DNA from: Desulfogranum japonicum DSM 18378
GTDB taxonomy: Bacteria; Desulfobacterota; Desulfobulbia; Desulfobulbales; Desulfobulbaceae
DNA: 64,000 nucleotides
NCBI RefSeq assembly: GCF_000429945.1
Contig: NZ_KE386994.1
Coordinates: forward strand, 54,394 to 118,393
Direction of reading: 5' to 3'
Part shown: piece after piece, positions 5,757-12,158 of the stretch
Layout: every line of letters starts with the position of its first letter
Position numbering within the stretch: the stretch's first letter is position 1
The notes under the pieces: model-generated
The model's input: the letters and a program-made list of their open reading frames with translations, nothing else
Told to the model about the DNA's origin: nothing
Database searches by the model: none
Made by a program: the position numbers and the translations under genes

Positions 5757-6785
5757 ATGGCTATTCGTGTGATTGATGGTGTTCCAGGCGGTGGGAAATC
5801 TTTCTACGCTGTCCGGCATCTGGCAAAACATTATTTCATCAAGGATACGGACGGGGAATATTACCCAAACCCAGAGAAACCTATCCTGATCATCACCAAT
5901 ATTGACGGTTTTAAACCCGAGCATAAATCGCTCAAAGAATGCATCCAGGAGAGTGGTGGCGATCATCGACATTTTTTCTCTGAAGATTACCAGCGTGAAT
6001 TTACCGAGGCCAACAAAGGCCGGAACATCATTTATCTGATTGATGAAGCCCAGAAGCTTTTCAGGAAGAACGATCGGCAGCTTAACGAGGTATTCAGCTA
6101 CATGGAATATCATCGCCACTTCGGCCATGATATCTACCTCATCACCCAGAACGTGAAGAAGCTGCCCCCGGATATCACCACACTGGTTGAATACATCATC
6201 AGTGCCACACCCCGTGTACGAAGCCTTGCCGGGGAATTCAAATACAAATGGCACTCTGATGGTGAACGGCTGAAGATTGAAACGGTTCGCCCGTCCCAGG
6301 CAATCTTTAATCTCTACAAATCCATGGATTCCAAGGAATCCGAGAAGATTAAAAATCCTGTGATGCGGACCGTGGCCCTGGTCATGATCGGTGTATTCCT
6401 TCTCATTGGCAGTGCAACCTACATCCTTCGGCAACGATTCGGAAGCGATAAGCCTTCCTCCACTGCATCTGCAAAGCATGCTGGTTCTGCCAGCTCATCT
6501 TTCACACCGAAATATGCAGGGCCGCAAGCTCCGGATCCGCGACAGCCCCAACTGCACTGGGTTGAGTTGTCCAAGGTGGTGACTGAAATGCCTAACGGTG
6601 AGGTGGTGATTTACATTCCTTTCAAGGGCGTACTGTTCCCTGCAGATATGTTCCCATACGAAATAACTCTACGGGGAACACATCTGTATGCAATGGTGCC
6701 GGTTGAAGCTGAAGAAAGCGACCACTCAAGCGATCGAACGGAGCGACTTGAGCAGAGTGAGGAGCGCCGAGGGGTCGCCATGTAA
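5757..6785 (+). CDS. Zot-family assembly ATPase (filamentous phage pI, 342 aa)
   Basis: Residues 7-15 form the Walker A loop (GVPGGGKS) and 91-97 the Walker B strand (IIYLIDE), followed by AQKLF. The pattern is diagnostic of the Zot/pI family. A single membrane helix at about 204-224 (TVALVMIGVFLLIGSATYIL) separates the cytoplasmic ATPase from a periplasmic C-terminal part rich in Ser/Pro and ending in a charged tail. Zot extrudes the single-stranded genome through the membrane while coat subunits replace the ssDNA-binding protein. This is the best single marker that the element is a filamentous phage. No partner secretin (pIV) is encoded in the prophage. Confidence 0.92.
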   Translation: MAIRVIDGVPGGGKSFYAVRHLAKHYFIKDTDGEYYPNPEKPILIITNIDGFKPEHKSLKECIQESGGDHRHFFSEDYQREFTEANKGRNIIYLIDEAQKLFRKNDRQLNEVFSYMEYHRHFGHDIYLITQNVKKLPPDITTLVEYIISATPRVRSLAGEFKYKWHSDGERLKIETVRPSQAIFNLYKSMDSKESEKIKNPVMRTVALVMIGVFLLIGSATYILRQRFGSDKPSSTASAKHAGSASSSFTPKYAGPQAPDPRQPQLHWVELSKVVTEMPNGEVVIYIPFKGVLFPADMFPYEITLRGTHLYAMVPVEAEESDHSSDRTERLEQSEERRGVAM

Positions 6786-7031
6786 TTAATATTGTATGCT
6801 CAGGAAAAACGCTGCTTCTTTTTCGCCATATCGAGCAATGAGTAAATCTTTGTGGGCCTCTTTTCGCCAGGGTTCGGATTTATGTTCCTCTGTCATTGAT
6901 TCCCACAACATTAACACGCCGTCCGCCATGCTTTTTATATCTAACTCAGTTTCTTGGCTTTCGGTATTGTGCATTCTGATAATTGTTTCAATCAATGCTT
7001 TTGCTTTGCTGGTGAGATGCTGATGGTTCAT
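6786..7031 (-). CDS. Small leftward phage protein of unknown function (81 aa)
   Basis: Transcribed against its neighbours: its stop codon lies back-to-back with the zot stop. The ATG at 7031 is preceded on the minus strand by AGAGGAAAAAAC, a good ribosome site. The protein is soluble and helical with a central E-rich segment and ends GEKEAAFFLSIQY. No domain is recognised. A lone oppositely oriented gene between the structural and replication modules could be a regulator or an accessory gene with its own promoter in the 7032-7430 gap. Confidence 0.55.
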   Translation of the reverse strand: MNHQHLTSKAKALIETIIRMHNTESQETELDIKSMADGVLMLWESMTEEHKSEPWRKEAHKDLLIARYGEKEAAFFLSIQY

Positions 7032-7430
7032 GTTTTTTCCTCTGAATTGAGTTTACAGAATAAAATCTTATAAAGATTTTTTTTGGAAAAAACCTTCACC
7101 TACAGGTTCAACGGATCGTAAACGGAAGAGTCAAGAAAAAAAAGTTCCACTGCATTGTGATTACATATACTTCTTACTCATATTTTTTTGAGCATATTTG
7201 AAACAATCTTTTTTTTCTTTACTCTGGAGAGTCGATCTGTTTCTGACACGAAAAAATCGACAATTTGTAGATATACAACGAGAGCGTACAGCAAATGTAT
7301 AGAAACCAGCAATTCCACCAATCAGCTTTTTTGTTACTTTTTTATAAAAAAAGTCAGCCCTCGGCAGAGTCCGCCGGAAGGGCGCTAACAACCTTTACGC
7401 AGTCAATTTATATATTGTCACGGGGAAGAT
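7032..7430. other. 399-bp non-coding gap: candidate phage origin and control region
   Basis: No convincing gene is seen. An AT hairpin followed by T's (AAAATCTT / AAGATTTT, 7062-7084) could end transcription from zot. A second structure at 7357-7383 has stems GCCCT/AGGGC and CGGC/GCCG around the loop AGAGTCC, in otherwise AT-rich DNA. Such an isolated GC hairpin upstream of the replication initiator gene is a candidate nicking or packaging site. Promoters for the leftward 81-aa gene and the rightward replication operon must also lie here. Confidence 0.45.
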
Positions 7431-7634
7431 ATGCATTTTGAAGATTGCTGGCAGCGAATAAAAACCGCTACGCCAATTCGATACCAAAGAGAATTAGCCG
7501 AGATAGCACAAACTGTCCCGTCTAATATTACCAAGGCAAAACAAAAGGGAATCTTTCCGCCAGAATGGGCGTTTAGAATAGCTCAAAAACACAACCTTTC
7601 AACTGATTGGATTTTAACAGGAAAAAAGAGATAA
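7431..7634 (+). CDS. CI-type helix-turn-helix regulator (67 aa)
   Basis: A 67-aa protein consisting only of the HTH domain found at the N-terminus of phage CI repressors: a leading FEDCWQRIKTAT helix, YQRELAEIAQ, then VPSNITKAKQKG as recognition helix, and a PPEWAFRIAQKHNLSTDWILTGK end. There is no C-terminal dimerisation or peptidase domain, so it resembles Cro-like control of the replication operon that starts 88 bp downstream. A GGGGAAG ribosome site precedes the ATG. Together with the repressor at 2024-2452 it gives the phage two separate DNA-binding regulators. Confidence 0.7.
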   Translation: MHFEDCWQRIKTATPIRYQRELAEIAQTVPSNITKAKQKGIFPPEWAFRIAQKHNLSTDWILTGKKR

Positions 7635-7722
7635 CCACCTAACCAACAGAAAAACCCCCTCTCGCTGCCAAGTCGCCAAACTATCAGCAAAAGGGGGTCG
7701 ACCCGAACCTACAGGAGGTTCT

Positions 7723-8943
7723 ATGTCTACTCTACCAGTCCGTCATTCGGATGCCAACCAAAACCGACTTGGAAGTACTCGGTCGGCTGTTCCCCCAGGG
7801 GAGCAAACCCGTATACCATGCTCCCCTCTAATCGTCAGTGGTGTGGATACGTTGGAAATAAGTCTCTCCCTAGATGTGGAAGATTACGGGGCTTTGGAAC
7901 GTTTTCGAAATCTCAAAAAGTCAGTCCAGGGCACCATGGCCCCATCGGTTGCCGTGAACTTCGGCCAGGAAGAATATTTTCGATGGAATCTGCAACGAAG
8001 TGGGACCAAGCTCTACCCTTACGTTCTGAAGTCCGGTGATGTCTGCCTTTTGTTGTCTACCCGCGATGGTGATTCGCAAATCCCCAATGCCAAAATCGAG
8101 ATAGGCTCTGTCTCCTGCCAGGAGGATGCCTTTGGTATCTACCGCAAGGTTCTGATGTGGCTCAAGGTCTATGGTTTCAAACACAAGAGCAACATAGTCT
8201 CTCGCATTGACCTGTGTGTGGATACCATTAATCAACACATTGACGGCCTTGGTTGTTCCTGCCTGTATAGGTGGGTTCGACGTGGCCGCAAATTTTTTAC
8301 CTATTATGACGGCAATGACCTGGAAAGCATACAGATTGGTAAAGGCGATGTTGTCCTTCGCGTATATGACAAGATCAAGGAACTACGTAAGGATGCTATC
8401 AAGCGCGATTTCTTTTTTGATCTTTGGAATTTTACGGAAGAACAGAAAGAGGACCCGCCACCGGTAACCCGTGTTGAATTTCAGCTTCGTCGTCCTGCGC
8501 TCAAAGAATTCGATATTGATCTGGATACAGTTGAACAGGTCGAGGTAAACCTTGATGCCATCTGGCAATATTGCACGCAAGATTGGGCGCGCTTGACAAG
8601 TCGTTCGGTGAATCTTGAGCGACTGCAAAACAATCAATCCCGTATTCCGTCCTGCAAGTTCTGGAAAAATCTCCAGCTTGCTATTTTTCATCGGCCAATT
8701 CCTGCTGCAAAGCGCGAAAAAAAAACTCTCCATAAAAACCTGACCGCTCTGCGTGAACAGGCCCGTGGTTGCCTGCTCAATATCGCGGCTGCAGCTGGTC
8801 ATGTTGTTGATGATTATTTCGGCATCATGGCCACTGTGCAGCAAGCCATACAAGAAGAATTTGACAACTACATGGTCAAGAACCAGGAGAAGTTTGAAAA
8901 GCTGTTCAAGGTACGGCGCAACGAGGTCTTTGTTGGCTTTTAA
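7723..8943 (+). CDS. Phage replication initiation protein (RstA-like, 406 aa)
   Basis: A very strong ribosome site (ACAGGAGG) precedes ATG 7723. The protein matches the replication initiation factor family of filamentous phages and plasmids. Typical points are the domain start SGVDTLEISL (about residue 39), the strand IVSRIDLCVDT (about 160-172) and the motif VLRVYDKIKELRK (about 210). Basic, Trp/Arg-rich stretches follow. Such proteins nick the double-stranded origin and start rolling-circle synthesis of the single-stranded genome. The first ~38 residues look unstructured, and a later start is possible. It heads the replication and integration operon. Confidence 0.8.
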   Translation: MSTLPVRHSDANQNRLGSTRSAVPPGEQTRIPCSPLIVSGVDTLEISLSLDVEDYGALERFRNLKKSVQGTMAPSVAVNFGQEEYFRWNLQRSGTKLYPYVLKSGDVCLLLSTRDGDSQIPNAKIEIGSVSCQEDAFGIYRKVLMWLKVYGFKHKSNIVSRIDLCVDTINQHIDGLGCSCLYRWVRRGRKFFTYYDGNDLESIQIGKGDVVLRVYDKIKELRKDAIKRDFFFDLWNFTEEQKEDPPPVTRVEFQLRRPALKEFDIDLDTVEQVEVNLDAIWQYCTQDWARLTSRSVNLERLQNNQSRIPSCKFWKNLQLAIFHRPIPAAKREKKTLHKNLTALREQARGCLLNIAAAAGHVVDDYFGIMATVQQAIQEEFDNYMVKNQEKFEKLFKVRRNEVFVGF

Positions 8944-8957
8944 GCAAAGGTGAAACA

Positions 8958-9221
8958 ATGAGAAAACGTATCTACTGGAAATCTCCGGAACCTAAAGAAT
9001 GGTTCATGGTTGTCGTTGATGGAAAGGTAATCGCTTGCCTGGAAGATTGTGCAGGAACTCAGCGGGAAATTGGCCGCCTACAAAAGTTAAAGGGCATTGA
9101 GATCAAGCCAGCCTCTTTTGAAGTTTTGCAACGTTTTCAAGCTAAAACGGTGATTCCCTCACGGATTGTAAAGGTCATGTATGAGTTCTCTGCGACTTCA
9201 AAAAGGCTTGTTAATGGCTGA
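8958..9221 (+). CDS. Hypothetical phage protein (87 aa)
   Basis: Begins 14 bp after the replication gene with an AAAGGTGAAACA ribosome site. A basic start (MRKRIYWKSPEPKEW) and a beta-hairpin-like FMVVVDGKVIACLEDCAG are followed by a helical Lys/Gln-rich part. No known domain is recognised. Its place immediately behind the initiator suggests a role in replication or copy control, but nothing in the sequence proves it. Confidence 0.6.
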   Translation: MRKRIYWKSPEPKEWFMVVVDGKVIACLEDCAGTQREIGRLQKLKGIEIKPASFEVLQRFQAKTVIPSRIVKVMYEFSATSKRLVNG

Positions 9222-9263
9222 AAGGCTCAGCAAGTGATTGGCTGTACACATTGAGGGACGGAA

Positions 9264-9521
9264 ATGGGTGGAAGATCAAGAAAAGTACAACAGGAAGATC
9301 GGTGGGATTTTGTGAAAGAACTCTCCGATTACAGACTGCAACAATATGGCCTGATGACTCGGCAGCATATCAACCAGGGTGATGATGATATCAGGAAGGG
9401 AGCATTTAACTATGAGTTGGCAATCGAATATTACCGGCGCAATGGTTCAGCCCCCTCCTGGTACACTGATGGTCCGGCCTTGAACAATAGCGTAGGTAGG
9501 CGTAATGGCACAACAGTATAG
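9264..9521 (+). CDS. Hypothetical phage protein (85 aa)
   Basis: ATG 9264 follows a GAGGGACGGAA ribosome site. The protein is hydrophilic, with a basic N-terminus (GGRSRKVQQEDRW), a Tyr/Gln-rich centre and a short WYTDGPALNN segment. Its 3' end overlaps the next gene by 17 bp. No domain is recognised. It travels between the replication gene and the DUF4417 gene. Confidence 0.55.
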   Translation: MGGRSRKVQQEDRWDFVKELSDYRLQQYGLMTRQHINQGDDDIRKGAFNYELAIEYYRRNGSAPSWYTDGPALNNSVGRRNGTTV

Positions 9522-10086
9522 ATATAATGTTCGTTCTTTTCCAAAATTGGACGTAAATCGGACTGGATATCCTGAAGTTTATTGTGATCCTGAAAGCTGT
9601 GATTGGGAAAAATTACAGTGGGATCGCTTCGGATCTGGAGGCAAAGCAACATCCAGACATTGTTTTGTCGATGACTGGCGGCTTGAACACTTGTGGCGGC
9701 GAAAGGAACAGGGCCTAATGAAAATGATGTGTTGTGAAGCTGTTACGAGTCCTGATTTTACCATTGATTTAGATTTTCCTCATCCTCTTGCACAATACCA
9801 GGTATGGCGTTCACTTATGCTTTGTAGGTATTGGCAAGACAATGGGATTATCACTATCCCGGTGTTGCAGTGGGGAGCTGCTTCAACGTGGCATCTCTGC
9901 GGGCGCCATATCCAACAAGGTTCTGTCGTTGCTGTACGTGGCCCTCAAAAAGGGACGGAAGGTGAGTGGTTAAGAGCTGCTTTGTATATGCTGAGAATGA
10001 TTAAACCCTCGCTGGTTTTGCATTTTGGTCGGAAGATGGATTGTTGGGATAATGTTCTCTACTTTCCCTTGAGGACCACAAAATGA
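9505..10086 (+). CDS. DUF4417-like phage protein (193 aa)
   Basis: The central part contains a conserved-looking run: SPDFTIDLDFPHPLAQYQVWRSL, then RYWQDNGIITIPVLQWG, then RGPQKG and PSLVLHFGRK. This order (PDFS.. / Y.Q..GI..IP...W / G.. / ..I.YG) is that of the DUF4417 family, which is common in phages and mobile elements and has no assigned reaction. The N-terminus has Cys and Trp residues (CDPESCDW) that may bind metal. It overlaps the upstream gene by 17 bp and the downstream HTH gene by 4 bp (ATGA), so it belongs to the replication-integration operon. The family call is from memory of its pattern. Confidence 0.6.
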   Translation: MAQQYRYNVRSFPKLDVNRTGYPEVYCDPESCDWEKLQWDRFGSGGKATSRHCFVDDWRLEHLWRRKEQGLMKMMCCEAVTSPDFTIDLDFPHPLAQYQVWRSLMLCRYWQDNGIITIPVLQWGAASTWHLCGRHIQQGSVVAVRGPQKGTEGEWLRAALYMLRMIKPSLVLHFGRKMDCWDNVLYFPLRTTK

Positions 10087-10436
10087 ATCTGGAGTTACTT
10101 GAAAGAGAATTTGGACGCATTCTCAAAGCAAAAGATGTTGCCCAGGTACTTGGGATAAGTGTCAATGTGGTGAGGAAATGTTACCTTGATCTTGGAGGTG
10201 TACGTATTGGGGATCGCCGCATCATATTTTTCGAAAGGAGATTGATTGATGGCATATCCAAACTACAACAAGAACAACAAAGACAAGTATCCATGGATGG
10301 GGCAGGTAATCTTGAACGGCAAGCGAAAAAGGAGATTGTTCAAGACCAAAAAAGCTGCGCTTCAATGGGAAGTATCTGTAAAGGAGCAGAAATCAGAATT
10401 AACTCAACAAGAGATCCCTTTAACCTCGTTACTTGA
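10083..10436 (+). CDS. Excisionase/AlpA-like HTH protein with a C-terminus overlapping the integrase (117 aa)
   Basis: The first ~60 residues form a compact HTH of the excisionase/MerR-like type: ILKAKDVAQVLGISVNVVRKCY..GGVRIGDRRIIFFERRLIDGI. This is the common domain for excisionases and small regulators next to integrases. The remaining ~60 residues are read through the start of the integrase gene in another frame (188-bp overlap) and look like non-coding translation. The gene may originally have stopped near the integrase start and lost its stop. It is probably the recombination directionality factor. Confidence 0.6.
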   Translation: MNLELLEREFGRILKAKDVAQVLGISVNVVRKCYLDLGGVRIGDRRIIFFERRLIDGISKLQQEQQRQVSMDGAGNLERQAKKEIVQDQKSCASMGSICKGAEIRINSTRDPFNLVT

Positions 10437-11355
10437 ATGGGGGACCGCCTACCTGGAATACGCCAGTGGTGCCGGTGGCTTTGCAAAAAAGACTGTAGAA
10501 GAAAAGCAACTTGCTTTTCGGCTATTGTTTAAAGAAGTGAACCCTTATGATCCGGTAGAAAAATTATCATCCTTAGTGGTTCTTAGGCACTTGCAAAAAC
10601 AGGCAAAGATTCGTTCTGGAAATGCTGCTAATAAACAGAGAAAGAATCTGCGAGTTGCCTGGCAGTGGGGGGTGAAGTATCTCAACTTACCGGAAAGTAA
10701 CCCTTTTTCAGTAATAGAAAAATTTGCTGAATCTCGATCTGAGAGACGAGTACCGACGCTGGAAGAATTTTGGAAGGTGTATGATATTTGTGACACAGAG
10801 CAAGATAAGCTTATGCTTCGTATGTATCTGGAAACCGGAGCTAGAAGGGATGAATTATTTAGGCTTCAATGGCGCGATGTTGACTTTAAGAAAAAACAAG
10901 TCCGATTAAGGTGGAAGAAAAACCAAAAAGGACAATGGGAAGAGGCCTGGCTTCCGGTTCGTGAAACTTTTTTGCGTTTATTGAAGGGATACCAGAAGGT
11001 GACAGGGTTGCAGAAGTATGTCTTTCTAAATATGAATGGAGATCCTGATCCAGCAAATTGGGTTCCGTATTTATATCGACAACATTGGCTTAAACGACTT
11101 TGTAGAAGGGCAGGGGTGGAAGTGTTTGGTTTTCATGGAATCAGGCACTTGTTTGCTTCTCTACTGGCTGCAGATAATAAACCTCTCGTTGAAATTCAGT
11201 ATATGTTACGCCATAAGAGTTTAACGACTACTCAGCGTTACATTCATCGTTTGAAAAAAGAGAATAGGGAAGTGCTCTCAGCTTTACCTGATTTTGATAC
11301 TCGGACAGAAAAGTCCACTAAAAGTCCACCTGAAAAACAAAAGGCAGTTAGCTGA
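10249..11355 (+). CDS. int: Phage tyrosine recombinase (integrase, 368 aa)
   Basis: The start is set at ATG 10249, 8 bp after AAAGGAG. The N-terminal ~50 residues hold an arm-binding-like segment (YPWMGQVILNGKRKRRLF), and residues ~60-150 form the core-binding SAM-like domain. The catalytic domain shows the first Arg in ETGARRDELFRLQW, then FHGIRH (H-x-x-R), LRHKS and the nucleophile Tyr in TTTQRYIH. It ends KQKAVS, encoded inside the right attachment repeat. The enzyme should insert the circular phage genome into the 3' end of tRNA-Glu. Filamentous phages more often use the host XerCD, so a self-encoded integrase is the less common lifestyle. Confidence 0.92.
   Translation: MAYPNYNKNNKDKYPWMGQVILNGKRKRRLFKTKKAALQWEVSVKEQKSELTQQEIPLTSLLEWGTAYLEYASGAGGFAKKTVEEKQLAFRLLFKEVNPYDPVEKLSSLVVLRHLQKQAKIRSGNAANKQRKNLRVAWQWGVKYLNLPESNPFSVIEKFAESRSERRVPTLEEFWKVYDICDTEQDKLMLRMYLETGARRDELFRLQWRDVDFKKKQVRLRWKKNQKGQWEEAWLPVRETFLRLLKGYQKVTGLQKYVFLNMNGDPDPANWVPYLYRQHWLKRLCRRAGVEVFGFHGIRHLFASLLAADNKPLVEIQYMLRHKSLTTTQRYIHRLKKENREVLSALPDFDTRTEKSTKSPPEKQKAVS
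11309..11330. promoter_or_regulatory. Integrase arm-type site candidates, right arm
   Basis: AAAAGTCCAC at 11309-11318 and AAAAGTCCACC at 11320-11330, one base apart, lie within the last codons of int and just before the right attachment repeat. The same motif pair is at 822-844. The arm-site role is inferred from symmetry about the cores. Confidence 0.6.
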
Positions 11356-11425
11356 TTCGCTAACTGCCTGATATATATGGTGACCCCAAGGGGACTCGAA
11401 CCCCTGTTCCCGGCGTGAGAGGCCG
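11333..11425. repeat. Right attachment repeat (attR)
   Basis: 93 bp matching 643-736 apart from one missing A in the hairpin loop. It includes the final codons of int, the tRNA terminator hairpin and the 3' 48 bases of the intact tRNA-Glu. Integration therefore restores a full tRNA and its terminator. Confidence 0.9.
11343..11368 (-). terminator. tRNA-Glu terminator overlapping the end of int
   Basis: GGCAGTTAGC / GCTAACTGCC stem (10 bp, 6-nt loop). In the leftward direction of the tRNA it is followed by TTTTGTTTTTC, giving a normal intrinsic terminator. The int stop codon lies in the same hairpin. Confidence 0.75.
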
Positions 11426-11453
11426 GTGTCCTAGGCCACTAGACGATGGGGCC
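11378..11453 (-). tRNA. tRNA-Glu (anticodon CTC)
   Basis: The minus strand gives a 76-nt tRNA including an encoded CCA. The acceptor stem is GGCCCCA with TGGGGTC. The D-arm is followed by an anticodon stem CCGGC/GCCGG with loop CTCTCAC, so the anticodon is CTC (Glu, GAG). The T-arm is CAGGGGTTCGAGTCCCCTT. It is the intact target gene of the prophage; a 3' fragment remains at the other end. Confidence 0.95.
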
Positions 11454-11474
11454 TTCGTGGCGTGAAGTGAGGGC

Positions 11475-11503
11475 TTTTTAGAATATCTGATCGCTTTTGT
11501 CAA
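11475..11503 (-). promoter_or_regulatory. Probable promoter of tRNA-Glu
   Basis: On the minus strand TTGACA (11498-11503) is followed after 17 bp by TAAAAA (11475-11480), overlapping TCTAAAA. The -35 is perfect, the -10 weak. The start would lie a little over 10 bp upstream of the tRNA 5' end. Confidence 0.5.
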
Positions 11504-11570
11504 GCGAGATAATGCATGCAAATGTTTTCTGTGTTCATTTTTTTAATCATCTTAATGTGAAGCTACTGGA

Positions 11571-12158
11571 TCAAGGCCCTTCGCAGAGTTCCCTGCCGAA
11601 GGTAACTGCTTGTTTCAGCTTTTCTTTGTTGGTGAAAATAGAGCCTTTTTCATCTATACCCTGTGCGAATAGATCTCCGCTGTAGGTGACATCCATGGCA
11701 TCGTAAACATAGCGAGCGGTTAGGGCGGCGCTATCAAAAATTTTTGCTCCGCTGGTAGCTGCTACACAGACCAGGAAACCTTTTCGTGCTTCCCGGTTGG
11801 GATTGGTTTCGCCAAGAAGGTATTTTCTACTCCAAAAAACCTGGCAACGGTCAATAAAAGCCTTGGTTTGAGCGGTGACACCGTAAAAGTATATGGGGGA
11901 ACCTATAACAATTCTGGTAGCCACTGGGATTTTAATATAGAATGGTTGCATATCATCGTCCCAGATACATTCACCTGTGGTTTCGCAGTTTCCGCACCCT
12001 GTGCAGGGATGAATATGTAAACGAGCAAGGTGTATAATTTCAGGCTTGCGGCCACCTTTTTTTATTCCCTCTGCCACATGCTGGAGCAAGACTTCGGTGT
12101 TTCCATCTTTTCGAGGGCTACCGTTGAATATCAGTACGTTCATAGGTTCTATTTCCAT
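11571..12158 (-). CDS. Flavodoxin-fold iron-sulfur flavoprotein-like oxidoreductase (195 aa)
   Basis: The N-terminus MNVLIFNGSPRKDGNTEVL is the FMN-binding loop of the NAD(P)H-dependent FMN reductase family. At about residues 53-63 lies CTGCGNCETTGEC, a compact C-x2-C-x2-C-x5-C cluster as in iron-sulfur flavoproteins (Isf) of anaerobes. GSPIYFYGVTAQTKAFIDRC follows, also typical. It probably transfers electrons between a reduced cofactor and FMN/[4Fe-4S]; the substrate is unknown. The annotated ATG overlaps the malQ stop by 10 bp. The second Met (12143) starts the conserved domain and may be the true start. Confidence 0.75.
   Translation of the reverse strand: MEIEPMNVLIFNGSPRKDGNTEVLLQHVAEGIKKGGRKPEIIHLARLHIHPCTGCGNCETTGECIWDDDMQPFYIKIPVATRIVIGSPIYFYGVTAQTKAFIDRCQVFWSRKYLLGETNPNREARKGFLVCVAATSGAKIFDSAALTARYVYDAMDVTYSGDLFAQGIDEKGSIFTNKEKLKQAVTFGRELCEGP

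Larger units (their letters stand above)
643..11425 (+). mobile_element. Integrated filamentous phage (inovirus-type prophage), about 10.7 kb, at tRNA-Glu
   Basis: The element is bounded by a near-identical direct repeat (643-736 and 11333-11425) covering the 3' part of tRNA-Glu(CTC) and its terminator. It encodes an inovirus set: single-strand-binding protein, a run of tiny one-helix membrane proteins in ATGA-overlapped order, a secreted adsorption protein, a pVI-like protein and Zot (pI) with Walker A GVPGGGKS. It also carries a replication initiator, repressor-type HTH genes and a tyrosine integrase beside the tRNA. All structural and replication genes run rightward; the repressor operon runs leftward. 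No secretin gene is visible, so export probably borrows a host secretin, as CTX-phi does. No frameshift is seen in the core genes, so it may be functional. Confidence 0.9.

Noticed and set aside
7161..7391. Leftward 76-codon ORF in the phage control gap
   Set aside because: It overlaps the GC hairpin and AT-rich control region, has a Phe/Lys/Arg-rich unlikely composition and no ribosome site.
643..11425. XerCD/dif-type integration of the phage
   Set aside because: The ends are tRNA-derived repeats and the element has its own tyrosine integrase; no dif-like 28-bp site is visible.
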